NCBI RefSeq assembly: GCF_003967355.1
Contig: NZ_BIFH01000035.1
Location: forward strand, 62,001-126,000
DNA from: Embleya hyalina
GTDB taxonomy: Bacteria > Actinomycetota > Actinomycetes > Streptomycetales > Streptomycetaceae
Direction: 5' to 3'
DNA: 64,000 bases
A program made the translations under genes and the position numbers. The notes beneath the pieces were generated by a model. The model did no database searches, was not told where the DNA came from, and saw only the letters and a program-made list of their open reading frames with translations. How positions within the stretch are numbered: position 1 is the first letter of the stretch; every line of letters starts with the position of its first letter. Of this stretch, positions 42,038 to 49,969 are shown piece by piece.

Positions 42038-42565
42038 CTAGTTGTCAGCGAAGATGTGAACACCGTCGGGTGCTTGGACCACGTCGTATGCGTTCTCAAG
42101 ATCTCTGGCGTACGACTCGTAATCGAAGTACTCCGTTATGAAGTCCGGATACTCAGAGAGCATGGCGTCTGCATAGGAGTCCGAGAATTCTCGGAACGAG
42201 TCGTGAGTGCCTACGTAGCGATCCTTGATGTGCCGCTCCAATTCATTGAGAGCGCACGTGTTCTCGCCCAGGAAGTGAGCCAACACGGCCGATCCGCAGG
42301 TTTCGATTAGGCGCGAATAAATGACGAGGTCCCCAATTGGGGTGTACTCGCCAATCGCTATCGGATCGAACCCCTCAGAGTCATGAATTGCCCATTCTTC
42401 GGCCGCTTCACCGTATTTCCGGGCCGTGGGGGATGCTTTGAGCATTGCCTCAATTTCATCCCAAATCCCGGATTCGGTATTATCCGCTACATCGATCCAC
42501 GCCCCGTGAAGAATCTCATGGTTGTAGTCGCTGAGACTGGCTACGTAAATACGCTCGGTACTCAT
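42038..42565 (-). CDS. ardA: ArdA antirestriction protein
   Basis: 175 residues, normal for the family. The start ERIYVASLSDYNHEILHGAW is the ArdA hallmark (IYVASLxDYNxGxLHGxW). The protein is acidic (many Asp and Glu spread over the whole length), as expected of a B-form DNA mimic that blocks type I restriction enzymes. C-terminal FREFSDSYADAMLSEYPDF also fits. Protects phage DNA on entry into a restricting host. ATGA overlap with the gene before it. Confidence 0.93.
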   Translation of the reverse strand: MSTERIYVASLSDYNHEILHGAWIDVADNTESGIWDEIEAMLKASPTARKYGEAAEEWAIHDSEGFDPIAIGEYTPIGDLVIYSRLIETCGSAVLAHFLGENTCALNELERHIKDRYVGTHDSFREFSDSYADAMLSEYPDFITEYFDYESYARDLENAYDVVQAPDGVHIFADN

Positions 42566-42813
42566 TGATTTCCTGCCAAGGTTGAAAGGATGTCAAAACC
42601 GTCGATAAAAGCAACCGGCATCTGAACCACCACCGGGACGTTGAAAGCCGAAGTCGCGTCCCGCAGACAAGCCTGCTGCCCCCACCCCAAGGACTCCACG
42701 AACGCCACTGCATTCGTCAACTGGGGGAATTCGAGGTCATAGAATTCTGCGCAAGATCCATGCACGATGCCCTCGTGCATGTGCACTACTCTGGCCAGTT
42801 CGATGATGTTCAC
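42562..42813 (-). CDS. Small phage protein, unknown function
   Basis: 83 residues from GTG at 42813 (AGGGAGA upstream). FPQLTNAVAFVESLGWGQQA, then NVPVVVQMPVAFIDGFDIL; mixed alpha/beta. Coupled to ardA, so perhaps also acting early after infection. Confidence 0.55.
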   Translation of the reverse strand: MNIIELARVVHMHEGIVHGSCAEFYDLEFPQLTNAVAFVESLGWGQQACLRDATSAFNVPVVVQMPVAFIDGFDILSTLAGNQ

Positions 42814-42885
42814 GCTGGCTCTCCCTTTCTGTTCGACCATGCCAGAGACTCAGAGAGTCTGAGCCCCGGCAAAGCGGAACAGAGG

Positions 42886-43563
42886 TCAGAGAGGCAGACG
42901 CATTTGCCCCGCCGATTCGAGAGCGCGATACATCAACCGAATCTCGCCCGCCCGAATTGCCTCTTCGCGTTCTCCCGCTTCGACGTGGTTCTGATCCCAC
43001 TCATAGCAATAGGGGCAGTCCCAGGCGTAATCGTTCGAGGGTGAGGCGGAACCGTCCTCGATTGCCTCGCGAAAGAGCGTGATGCATTCGTGAGCATCGA
43101 TTTTCCGCTCAAGCTCTCTGACGGGACACTCGCAATCTTCCTGTGCGTAACATTCGGTGTCGCTGGGGTGATTCATCTCCCATTCGGTTTCGGAGTAATG
43201 AACGTCGTCCGCAACCCCGTAGTCGGCAAGCTGATCGATCCACTGCTGAACGGACCGCAGCGCAAGGGCGTCATCGCGACGCACATAGATGCGGTCGTAC
43301 CAGCCGTAGGCCCAGTGCCCGAAGTGAAGCGCTTGGATCGTTTCCGGGTGTTCCTCGCTCAGCCGTTCCGAAATAACCTCGAAATTTGATCGTTCGAGTG
43401 CTTCGGCATCACGGTGTTGGCTGAATGGCGTGGCCAACCAGAGCGTGAGGGATTCCCTGTCCCATATGGCCGCACCCTTGTGGACATCACGGGTGTAGTC
43501 CGTCAGTTGCTGCACAATGGGCATGGCAGCGGCAATGCGTTTGATTCGCTTGGTTCGAGACAT
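42886..43563 (-). CDS. Phage protein with possible zinc site, unknown function
   Basis: 225 residues from ATG at 43563. Basic start (MSRTKRIKRIAAAM), then acidic; CYAQEDCECPVREL and CPYCYEWDQNHVEAGE give possible metal ligands. Several Trp and Tyr (FGHWAYGWYDRIYVRRDD). No family recognised. Upstream of ardA in the same leftward block. Confidence 0.55.
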   Translation of the reverse strand: MSRTKRIKRIAAAMPIVQQLTDYTRDVHKGAAIWDRESLTLWLATPFSQHRDAEALERSNFEVISERLSEEHPETIQALHFGHWAYGWYDRIYVRRDDALALRSVQQWIDQLADYGVADDVHYSETEWEMNHPSDTECYAQEDCECPVRELERKIDAHECITLFREAIEDGSASPSNDYAWDCPYCYEWDQNHVEAGEREEAIRAGEIRLMYRALESAGQMRLPL

Positions 43564-43605
43564 GAATTTCCCCCGAGTCGATTGAATGGAAATTGGCTTG
43601 AGAAG

Positions 43606-43646
43606 CCATGGACAGGGCCGGTACGAGACCGGCCCGACCAAAGCAC
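43606..43646 (-). repeat. 41-nt duplicated terminator, copy 2
   Basis: Identical to 41990-42030; begins directly after the stop of the 68-residue Cys-rich gene. Its hairpin has an 8-bp GC stem. Confidence 0.8.
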
Positions 43647-43647
43647 G

Positions 43648-43854
43648 TCAAGCAGCGACGGAATCCGCTTGTTTGACCGGCTCACATTCGCCCGGATATG
43701 TGCAACCAGATCCGTCGCAGTACCCGGTATAGCAATGCCACGCACTTTCGAGATCACAGACGTCGTGCTCGTGACACGAAGGACAGGGGTCTCCCCTGTA
43801 GCCATGGACAGCCGTGCCGCAGCACGGGCAGTCAAAGACGCCGGACAAGGTCAT
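43648..43854 (-). CDS. 68-residue very Cys-rich protein
   Basis: Ten cysteines: CPCCG, CPSCHEHDVC, HCYTGYCDGSGC and GEC. Likely binds two or more zinc ions, in the style of DnaJ zinc-finger or small phage zinc proteins. ATG at 43854 has AAGGAG upstream. Unknown partner. Confidence 0.6.
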   Translation of the reverse strand: MTLSGVFDCPCCGTAVHGYRGDPCPSCHEHDVCDLESAWHCYTGYCDGSGCTYPGECEPVKQADSVAA

Positions 43855-43870
43855 GTAGACTCCTTAGACA

Positions 43871-43905
43871 GCGGCCCCGGAGTGTTAGCGTCATTCCGGG
43901 GCCGC
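43871..43905 (-). terminator. Hairpin upstream of the Cys-rich gene
   Basis: GCGGCCCCGGA stem with 13-nt loop and complement. No T run leftward; may end the transcript of the gene upstream or stabilise the 5' end of the next. Confidence 0.5.
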
Positions 43906-43930
43906 TTCCGTATTGTTGAAGCGAATGTTG

Positions 43931-44215
43931 CTACACGGGCAGAAGTACGAGGTTGTAGCCGGAGGCCACGTATTGGATTCCGTCGTACGTCCCGATCTGC
44001 GCGATCCAGTCGGGGGCTTCACGAGTGCTGAACTCAGCCACGAGTTCCCATCCGCGTCCCAATTTGCGGACGTAGATCTTCTCTGGACTGACCCCATGTG
44101 CCCGGAGTGCCATTCCGAGTGCGATGGTCGACTTTCCCAACCAGTGCCGAGGGAGATAGCGGTTCTCGGCCCACTCGGTCAACTGATTAACGCTGTCGAA
44201 CTCTTTGCTGTACAC
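43931..44215 (-). CDS. Phage protein, unknown function
   Basis: 94 residues from GTG at 44215 (AGGAGA upstream). WAENRYLPRHWLGKSTIALG resembles the start of a small helical domain, then LGRGWELVAEF and GTYDGIQYVASGYNLVLL. No family recognised. Preceded by operator-like site 9. Confidence 0.55.
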   Translation of the reverse strand: MYSKEFDSVNQLTEWAENRYLPRHWLGKSTIALGMALRAHGVSPEKIYVRKLGRGWELVAEFSTREAPDWIAQIGTYDGIQYVASGYNLVLLPV

Positions 44216-44227
44216 CGATCTCCTGTC

Positions 44228-44242
44228 CTACCAAGTCAACTT
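44228..44242 (-). promoter_or_regulatory. Stoperator-like site 9
   Basis: CTACCAAGTCAACTT, exact consensus, 13 nt before the GTG of the 94-residue gene and just before its RBS. No -10 box at the right distance. Confidence 0.65.
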
Positions 44243-44257
44243 TTTGGGCATGGCGAA

Positions 44258-44515
44258 CTACTCCTTCACGAGAGAGACCACTCCCGTGTGGCAGACGTGC
44301 TCCTTCATCCATGTTGCTACGGTCTCGTCCACCTCATTTTCGGTAGGGGTGTCAGTGAAGCCCAGTGCCCTACCGAGGGAATCGTTGTAGACGTACTGCA
44401 ATTCGATACCGTGCTCACACGTGGTGCAGTGAGCCCAGCGGTACATCCTGTAGCTGTTCCCGTCGTGAATCATGGCGGGCGAGCCGCCGGATATTCTGCT
44501 AATACCGATGATCAT
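44258..44515 (-). CDS. Small phage protein, first gene of the leftward block
   Basis: 85 residues from ATG at 44515 (AGAGGA upstream). HCTTCEHG and EHVCHTG give possible metal ligands; the middle (IELQYVYNDSLGRALGF) is alpha/beta. No family recognised. It is the last supported phage gene before the right prophage end. Confidence 0.55.
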   Translation of the reverse strand: MIIGISRISGGSPAMIHDGNSYRMYRWAHCTTCEHGIELQYVYNDSLGRALGFTDTPTENEVDETVATWMKEHVCHTGVVSLVKE

Positions 44516-44992
44516 GTTGCATCCTCTTTTCCTGGCACACCAAAGGCCATAGACGCCCCCCTAAGAGCCTCTTGCGGCCCCGTGGTCACGAAGTACCACA
44601 GTGGCCCCGTAAGCGTCTGAGGGCGACGCCTATGGTTTTTGGTAGTGCGTTCGGGCAATGCGCAGTGCGGCTCGTACTCCCTTTCATTTGTAGTCCGTTT
44701 TCCGGCTCCTATGCCCGATTCGTTGCTGTTCTCCACGCCACTCGGGAGAACTCACCTAGAATTGATTGGGGGACTAGGGAGCCCCATACACGGTTTGACA
44801 GGTTCCGCGTGTTCGGGTGTGGCCCGAACCTTCAGAGTTTCCTGCGCTTCCGTTCTTGTCGTACCCATCACCGGGACTGCCCGCCCCAGAACGAAAGCGC
44901 TCTTTTCCCTCATATCAGCGTGCTCGCTGATCGGTACTCGGTGGCTGTTCTGTGGGGCTTGCCCGACACCGAGAACGTTAAGGGCCAGAGAC

Positions 44993-45007
44993 CTACCAAG
45001 ACAACTT
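44993..45007 (-). promoter_or_regulatory. Stoperator-like site 10, possible promoter
   Basis: CTACCAAGACAACTT. Leftward it reads TTGTCT, 18 nt, TAACGT, so it could drive the leftward block starting at 44515 and be closed by the repressor. Confidence 0.55.
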
Positions 45008-45474
45008 CTGTGTATGTGACGCCGGTCACATTGCCTTTCGTCTCTTGTTGGCAAGTGGAGTGTGCGCGGGACATGCGCGCGTGTAGCCCACGTACAGCTT
45101 TCTGGCAATGCTCGAACGGTCTGGAGAGTGTGGGAGTCGCCACAGGATTCATTCACGAACGAAGTCGAGCGATAGGCCGGAGCAACGCTCCTAGCCGGCA
45201 CCCTCGCGCCCTGCCGGCTATTCCTGGCGCCGTGGTAGCGGAGGAGAACGGGTGAACGTGAATGAATGGATGGATATGCAGACGGGGGTAACATCATGCA
45301 TTCACGCATAAGGACCCACCGGGGGTGCTGTCCTCCGGGCAGGTACGGGTCTGAATCTTTCAGCGCGAGCCTGACGGCCTCCTGGGGCCCACCCGTCCCG
45401 GGAGTCCCCTCAGACCTTTCTAAGCCCGTACGGAGCCGTCAGCGCCTCCGGAGTACCGAATATCGCCAAAACCC

Positions 45475-45490
45475 ATGTTGACTTGGTGTG
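45475..45490 (+). promoter_or_regulatory. Inverted, partial copy of the motif
   Basis: GTTGACTTGG on the plus strand: the ten-base core of the motif in the opposite orientation to all other copies. It may mark the last phage sequence before attR. Confidence 0.4.
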
Positions 45491-45723
45491 TGAATGAATG
45501 AACGGCCGTGAGGTGAGCCACTTCTCACATGACAACGTCCAAAAGTTGCTCGTAGGTCAGCTACATCTTTAGTGCGGGTGTATATCTTTGGCGCTTTAAA
45601 TGCGTTGACAGGCTGCTCGGCCGATGCTCCAAGTGATCGGCTGGTCCCGGGCCCCCGTGGTTGGACCGATGGGCCGACTGAGGTGTCCTGCGCAAGGCAG
45701 CCGCAAGGGGTTAGATTCGCGGC

Positions 45724-46569
45724 ATGGGTTATACACCGGACCTGCGCACTGAGGCCATCGATGGCATCCTTCGCCGAGTCGAGCGCGGCCTCGGGACGCA
45801 CCTTCGTGCGGGCACCGTAATTCGCAAACGGCGTTCGATCGGTGCCGTGACCGATCGGGGCACGTGGGTACGGATCGAGCGTCGGCCGCTGTCGCGCATC
45901 GATGGCCAAGGCTGGAACGGCATCGAGACTGCGGCGACGCTCGAAGGCATTGCCCAACCAAGGTGGATCGCTGGCATGTCGTGGCGGGACACCGAGGTAT
46001 CGGCAATGTGGCGGGCCGACGAGACCGAACTCGTGGCCGCGGAGCCGGTGAAGTCCGGTGGCCGATTGTCCGTCGACCCGAAGTTGTCGGACGCGTGGTG
46101 GGCAACGCTGAACGCTTCTCTCGACTCCTTGGCTGCGCAGGAGACAACGCGTGTGGCAACTCCGGACACGGTGACAATTACTCAAGTCGGAGTGACAAGC
46201 ACGATTGGCAAGGCGTTCGGCGACCACATCGATACCACGGTGGACGAGTGGATCCCCGCGCACGCCGACCTGAACTGGGCGAACGTAACGGCCCCGGACT
46301 GCTGGATTCTCGACTGGGAGGACTGGGGCCTCGCACCCCGCGGCCTCGACGCAGCAACGTTGTGGGGCAACTCCTTGGCCCTTCCCACTCTGGCTGAACG
46401 AGTACACCGGGAGCGGTGCGCAGACCTGGAGTCACGGTGCGGTCGGATCATGGCCCTGTTCTTCTGCGCCAAGGTGGTCGGCGAGTATGGCGACCCCGCC
46501 GACCCCCTTTACGCACCTAGTTGCCGCCAGGCGAAGCGGTTGCTTGAGGAGCTTCAAGACGCTGGCTGA
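45724..46569 (+). CDS. APH-like phosphotransferase fold protein
   Basis: 281 residues. C-terminal lobe has HADLNWAN (His180, Asp182, Asn187) and ILDWEDWG (Asp197), the catalytic loop and metal-binding Asp of aminoglycoside-phosphotransferase-type kinases. The N-terminal lobe is short, without a clear ATP-binding Lys. Possible substrates are small molecules, a peptide or none. It converges on the aldo/keto reductase gene and overlaps its end by 16 nt, which suggests it belongs to the same island. Start ATG at 45724 (AAGGGG upstream, weak). Confidence 0.75.
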   Translation: MGYTPDLRTEAIDGILRRVERGLGTHLRAGTVIRKRRSIGAVTDRGTWVRIERRPLSRIDGQGWNGIETAATLEGIAQPRWIAGMSWRDTEVSAMWRADETELVAAEPVKSGGRLSVDPKLSDAWWATLNASLDSLAAQETTRVATPDTVTITQVGVTSTIGKAFGDHIDTTVDEWIPAHADLNWANVTAPDCWILDWEDWGLAPRGLDAATLWGNSLALPTLAERVHRERCADLESRCGRIMALFFCAKVVGEYGDPADPLYAPSCRQAKRLLEELQDAG

Positions 46570-47411
46570 GCCCGTGCTTGCAGCCCGGCTCGATAGGCAG
46601 CGAGGCGTTCCGCATGGGGCGTGAGTCTCAATGCCTCGACGAGGGCGCGCAGATGACCGGGATCGTCGGTGCCCACGGCTACTGCGGACACAGAGGGAAG
46701 GCAGTAGGAAATACGGAAGGCGGCTTCGATCCGCGTGGTGTTCCCGGGATCCCGAAGGAAAATCCGCGGATCCACCCTTTGCCACAGCTCACTTGCGGTG
46801 CTGCCTCCGAAGGGGCTCATGCCCCAGCGGTGATGTTTGTCGACTTGCCATTGGGCTGCAAGCGCGTCAGCCGCGTTCAGGACTTCGATGCCTGCAAGCA
46901 GCCCAGCACGGGTCATGAGGACGTTCGGTCTCGGCAGCCGGTCATCGACAAGGGCGGGTAGGCAGCGCGGATTCCAGGATGCGATGCCCCAAGCCCCACA
47001 CATCCCGTCAGTGGTGGCTGCGGCGACTTCCGCACAGGCCGCGGCAAGCACGGCTCTTGCTTCGTTGCGAACCTTTGCCGCAAGCGATCTTTCGGGGCTG
47101 TGGATGAAAACGACGTCCGGTTCGCGGCCCAGGTCCCGCGCTGCCTGCTCCATCGCCGACCGTAGCCGGCGGGGGTCTAGCGAGTGCTCCGCTCCTCCCG
47201 GCTGGGGGAAGAATCCGACCTTGGTCGAGATGAAGAGGCGGTTGAGCAGGTCCGGGGCCACGCTGGCAAGGCGCCTGTGTGCCCCGAAGCTGGCGTAGTT
47301 CGTCGCCGTGTCGATGGCTTGGACGCCCATGTCCAGTGCGGTGGTCAGGGTATGGCGTTGGTAACGAGATCGGTGTAGCCCGAGAACAACTCGGGGGTCA
47401 GGACTGAACAC
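46554..47411 (-). CDS. Aldo/keto reductase
   Basis: 285 residues from GTG at 47411 (GGAGGG upstream), overlapping the end of the oxygenase gene by 67 nt. AKR tetrad visible: DTATNYASFG (Asp and Tyr), STKVGF (Lys) and VVFIHSPE (His). The nucleotide-binding loop region (VSAVAVGTDDPGHL) is present near the C-terminus. Family: NADPH-dependent carbonyl reduction. In this operon it may reduce a carbonyl on a peptide or a small metabolite; the substrate is not predictable. Confidence 0.8.
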   Translation of the reverse strand: MFSPDPRVVLGLHRSRYQRHTLTTALDMGVQAIDTATNYASFGAHRRLASVAPDLLNRLFISTKVGFFPQPGGAEHSLDPRRLRSAMEQAARDLGREPDVVFIHSPERSLAAKVRNEARAVLAAACAEVAAATTDGMCGAWGIASWNPRCLPALVDDRLPRPNVLMTRAGLLAGIEVLNAADALAAQWQVDKHHRWGMSPFGGSTASELWQRVDPRIFLRDPGNTTRIEAAFRISYCLPSVSAVAVGTDDPGHLRALVEALRLTPHAERLAAYRAGLQARAQPAS

Positions 47412-48568
47412 AGTCCCTCCTTGACGAAGACGGAGGCCAAGCCGCGAAGGATGCCGTCGAGCCGGGTCTCGATAGGGACTTCCGGGGTGAGGTGTACGGG
47501 ATGCCCACTCAGCAGCATTCGTGCGGCAGGTTCGGCTTCGGCAGCGATACCGAGCCGCAGGCCGCTGGAGACGATCTCGACCTGGCCCTCGTTCACGTCA
47601 ATACGCGGGGCGAACTCGGTGGTGCAGACCACGGCGTCCAGGGGACCGAACGCCTCGATCCACGGGACGTGCCGAGCGGGTGTCGTCTCCTGCTCGATGC
47701 GGTCGAGGTAGAGGGAAGGCCCTCGGGCCGCGATCAATTTTCGGGCTGCTTCGGTCAGCTCTCGGGCCTGCTCCTCCTGCTCGCGTGGAGAGTCGTCGCG
47801 GTGGAGGTTGTGGCGGAAGACTTCGTCGTCTCGGCACCACTCGGCCAGCCAGCCCAGCCAGGATGCCCCGGTGCGCCGGGGGAATCCGAACGTCATGTGG
47901 GTGCTGTGGCCGCCCGCCCCCTGCCCTACGCGAGTTGCGCAATGCCAGTAGCCACGAGGGATGTGCATGACGTCACCGGCGACCATCGTGCCCTCCCACA
48001 CGATGTCCTTGGGTGGTGTGTCGTTCCGCTCCGAGTCCCTGAACATCGGGGCAACGCGCGATGCCCCCCGGACCTGCCAAGCCTTCTCGCCGGCGATCTG
48101 TACGACCAGAACCTCGTGGTCGTCCCAGTGCAGTCCGAACCCGGCTGTGTCGCCGGTGGTGGTGTAGATGTTCACCTGCACTCGTTCGTGCGCCCACCAC
48201 TGCATCGCCCGGCAGGCAACCTCCAGGGTGGCGTCGAAAGCGTTTCCGCCGTCCAACACCAACGTCGCCCCGGAGTCGAGGAGGTTGCCCAGCCGCCGCA
48301 TATTCACCATGGAAATGTTCTGCCCGCGGCGCGTGGTCACGGGGCTCAGGTACTCGCGAGGGTGCAACTCGTTCCCCTCCCGAAACAGCCTGACTTGCGG
48401 GTTGCTCAAACTCCGTCGCATCACGAGGTCCAAGAGCTTGTTCGGGGTCAGCAGGCGCTCAAGCAGGTCGGGATCTCCGAGGCCGCCGCGGGCGAACTCG
48501 CGTCCGAGTTGGGCTGAACCACGCCAGCCCAGGGCCTGTTCGACGGCGTTGACCAGCCGGTGTTCCAC
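47345..48568 (-). CDS. JmjC/cupin-type 2-oxoglutarate oxygenase
   Basis: 407 residues from GTG at 48568 (GGAGG upstream). FGLHWDDHEVLVVQIAGEKAW (partly) carries the Fe(II) ligands His147 and Asp149, and MHIPRGYWH the distal His209; this spacing and the PRGYWH end match YcfD/NO66-like ribosomal-protein hydroxylases. The C-terminal third is a winged-helix-like or dimerisation region. Family: hydroxylates Arg, His or other side chains of proteins or peptides. The gene directly follows a 56-residue peptide gene, which is the natural candidate substrate. Confidence 0.8.
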   Translation of the reverse strand: MEHRLVNAVEQALGWRGSAQLGREFARGGLGDPDLLERLLTPNKLLDLVMRRSLSNPQVRLFREGNELHPREYLSPVTTRRGQNISMVNMRRLGNLLDSGATLVLDGGNAFDATLEVACRAMQWWAHERVQVNIYTTTGDTAGFGLHWDDHEVLVVQIAGEKAWQVRGASRVAPMFRDSERNDTPPKDIVWEGTMVAGDVMHIPRGYWHCATRVGQGAGGHSTHMTFGFPRRTGASWLGWLAEWCRDDEVFRHNLHRDDSPREQEEQARELTEAARKLIAARGPSLYLDRIEQETTPARHVPWIEAFGPLDAVVCTTEFAPRIDVNEGQVEIVSSGLRLGIAAEAEPAARMLLSGHPVHLTPEVPIETRLDGILRGLASVFVKEGLCSVLTPELFSGYTDLVTNAIP

Positions 48569-48653
48569 AGCGTGCCTCCAAGTGGGGACAGCAGAAAGGA
48601 GAGGCCGCGCGGCATGTACCGCGCGGCCGTGGCTCGCGTGCGCTCGGAGTTGA

Positions 48654-48824
48654 CTAGGCGGGGTAGTTCAGGCCGTCGCCGTCCGGCTGGCTGTCGCCGG
48701 TGGCGTGGGGCGGCGGGTCAGAACGATCGGCGTCGTTGCGGTCGTGGACAGCGCCGAGTTCTTCGATCGTGACGACCAGATCGTGAGCGAGAACCTGAAC
48801 GGCCTCGCGTTGTGGATCACTCAT
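48654..48824 (-). CDS. 56-residue peptide, possible RiPP precursor
   Basis: ATG at 48824, GGAGGG ten bases upstream. Leader-like first half (REAVQVLAHDLVVTIEELG), then a hydrophilic Pro/Asp/Gly part and the end DGDGLNYPA. No Cys, no transmembrane segment. The amphipathic leader plus a short distinct tail, directly before a peptide-type oxygenase, is the pattern of a ribosomally made, modified peptide. It could instead be a small partner protein of the operon. Candidate modified residues are the Asn, Asp and His of the second half. Confidence 0.5.
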   Translation of the reverse strand: MSDPQREAVQVLAHDLVVTIEELGAVHDRNDADRSDPPPHATGDSQPDGDGLNYPA

Positions 48825-49018
48825 GCGGATCACTCCCTCCATATCGGGTGGGTAGTGCTGTGCCGCTGTGCGAAGGGCCGAACTACTGCCGATGAGGCAG
48901 GAGTTCGGGCCGGTTCCATCGTGCGCAGTACGGGTTCGAACCTGCAACGGTTCGGAGGGGCCCGGCTGCGTGGTCGGCCGTTCATTGGTAGACCCTTCGA
49001 GAGCGTGGTTGGGGTGGT

Positions 49019-49177
49019 TCAGTCATCGGGGCACGACGACGCGTCCGGGATCATCCCGGACCCGCAATCGCAACACGTGGACAGGTTTCCGCGCGTCGAC
49101 CGGTGCCCGCCTTGGGCGCACTCGTCCGGCTCCAGCGGGTAGAGGCTGCCGTCCGGGCGTTGCTTCTGTTTCCCCAC
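49019..49177 (-). CDS. 52-residue Cys-rich protein
   Basis: GTG at 49177, four bases before the end of the kinase gene, GGGAG upstream. Five cysteines, four of them late: CCDCGSGMIPDASSC. Gly/Ser-rich. May be a zinc protein or a second peptide of the locus. It lies between the kinase and the 56-residue peptide. About 190 nt with no gene follow before that peptide. Confidence 0.55.
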   Translation of the reverse strand: MGKQKQRPDGSLYPLEPDECAQGGHRSTRGNLSTCCDCGSGMIPDASSCPDD

Positions 49178-49180
49178 GGC

Positions 49181-49969
49181 TCAGGCACTCCCTACGAGTA
49201 ACGGGAGCCAGCCCTCGCAGTGCTCGGGAGGGTCGGGGATTTCCGACCGGGCAGCGGCCAGGTACGCGCTCCGAGCCGAGCGGGACACGCTGTTCCAGGC
49301 CGGGCACACCTCCAGCACCCACCTCATCGCGCTCGTATGCGTGTGCCCGGCGTATACGAGCCATCGATACATCCCGGCGGCTTCCACCCAGGCCGGGCCG
49401 ATGCTGGCTCGCCCCCAGTCCAACAGCGCGAGCGTCCCGTCGTTCGAAACTCGCGTGTTGCCGGGCGATACGTCGTAATGCAGCAGGGAACTGCCCTGGA
49501 GCAGGGAGCGATGAGCGGGTGCGAGATGCGGCCCGAAACGATCCACGACCGTGGGCAGACCCGAGCCTGGGGCCAACTGCACCGTACCTACCGCGCGTAA
49601 CGCCTGAACCAGCAGAGGCAGATCGGCGGAACCGGGCGAGTAGTCGGCCGGGCGCCCCGGAGCCTCGTGAACGAGGAGCACCGACCACTCGTCGACCGAC
49701 AAGCTTCGGATGAGACGGGGTGAGATGCCGAGCGGCGCTACCAAGTTTGCTGCGATGACTTCGTAGCCCTGACTGGCGGCCGAGTGAGGATTGCGGATGC
49801 GGCTGGAAGCCTTCAGGAAGACCCGCTCTCCATCCCCGCGGATCACAATGCCGGCAGCACAGCTCGTGTGTGGGTCCGTAGCCGCAGGCCCGGGTTTGAC
49901 TCCACCGATCTGCCCGATGACGGCGCGCCGTACATACACCGGCAGCGCCTCGTACCACGTTGCACTCAT
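49181..49969 (-). CDS. APH/choline-kinase-like phosphotransferase
   Basis: 262 residues. VFLKASS (Lys53, ATP lysine), HYDVSPGN (His164, Asp166, Asn171) and LLDWGRA (Asp184) are the standard APH-type kinase residues in order. ATGA overlap with the 151-residue gene before it. Similar kinase-fold proteins occur in some RiPP loci (class V lanthipeptide, thioamitide) where they act in Ser/Thr activation; a small-molecule kinase is the alternative. Confidence 0.75.
   Translation of the reverse strand: MSATWYEALPVYVRRAVIGQIGGVKPGPAATDPHTSCAAGIVIRGDGERVFLKASSRIRNPHSAASQGYEVIAANLVAPLGISPRLIRSLSVDEWSVLLVHEAPGRPADYSPGSADLPLLVQALRAVGTVQLAPGSGLPTVVDRFGPHLAPAHRSLLQGSSLLHYDVSPGNTRVSNDGTLALLDWGRASIGPAWVEAAGMYRWLVYAGHTHTSAMRWVLEVCPAWNSVSRSARSAYLAAARSEIPDPPEHCEGWLPLLVGSA

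Larger units (their letters stand above)
44516..45723. other. Gene-poor right end of the prophage, probable attR region
   Basis: About 1.2 kb without a convincing gene on either strand. The phage motif occurs at 44993 and, inverted and weaker, at 45475, so phage DNA reaches at least about 45.49 kb. The first chromosomal gene starts at 45724. attR should lie between, but the left junction is outside the window, so the core repeat cannot be identified. No tRNA gene was found here. A hairpin-rich stretch lies at 45.31-45.46 kb. Confidence 0.5.

Noticed and set aside
44572-45309. Several open frames on both strands in the right prophage end
   Set aside because: No RBS, no recognisable protein pattern and strongly uneven composition; treated as non-coding.
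48926-48946. GGTTCGAACC near the peptide gene
   Set aside because: Looks like a T-loop but neither strand gives a five-pair T stem; no tRNA.
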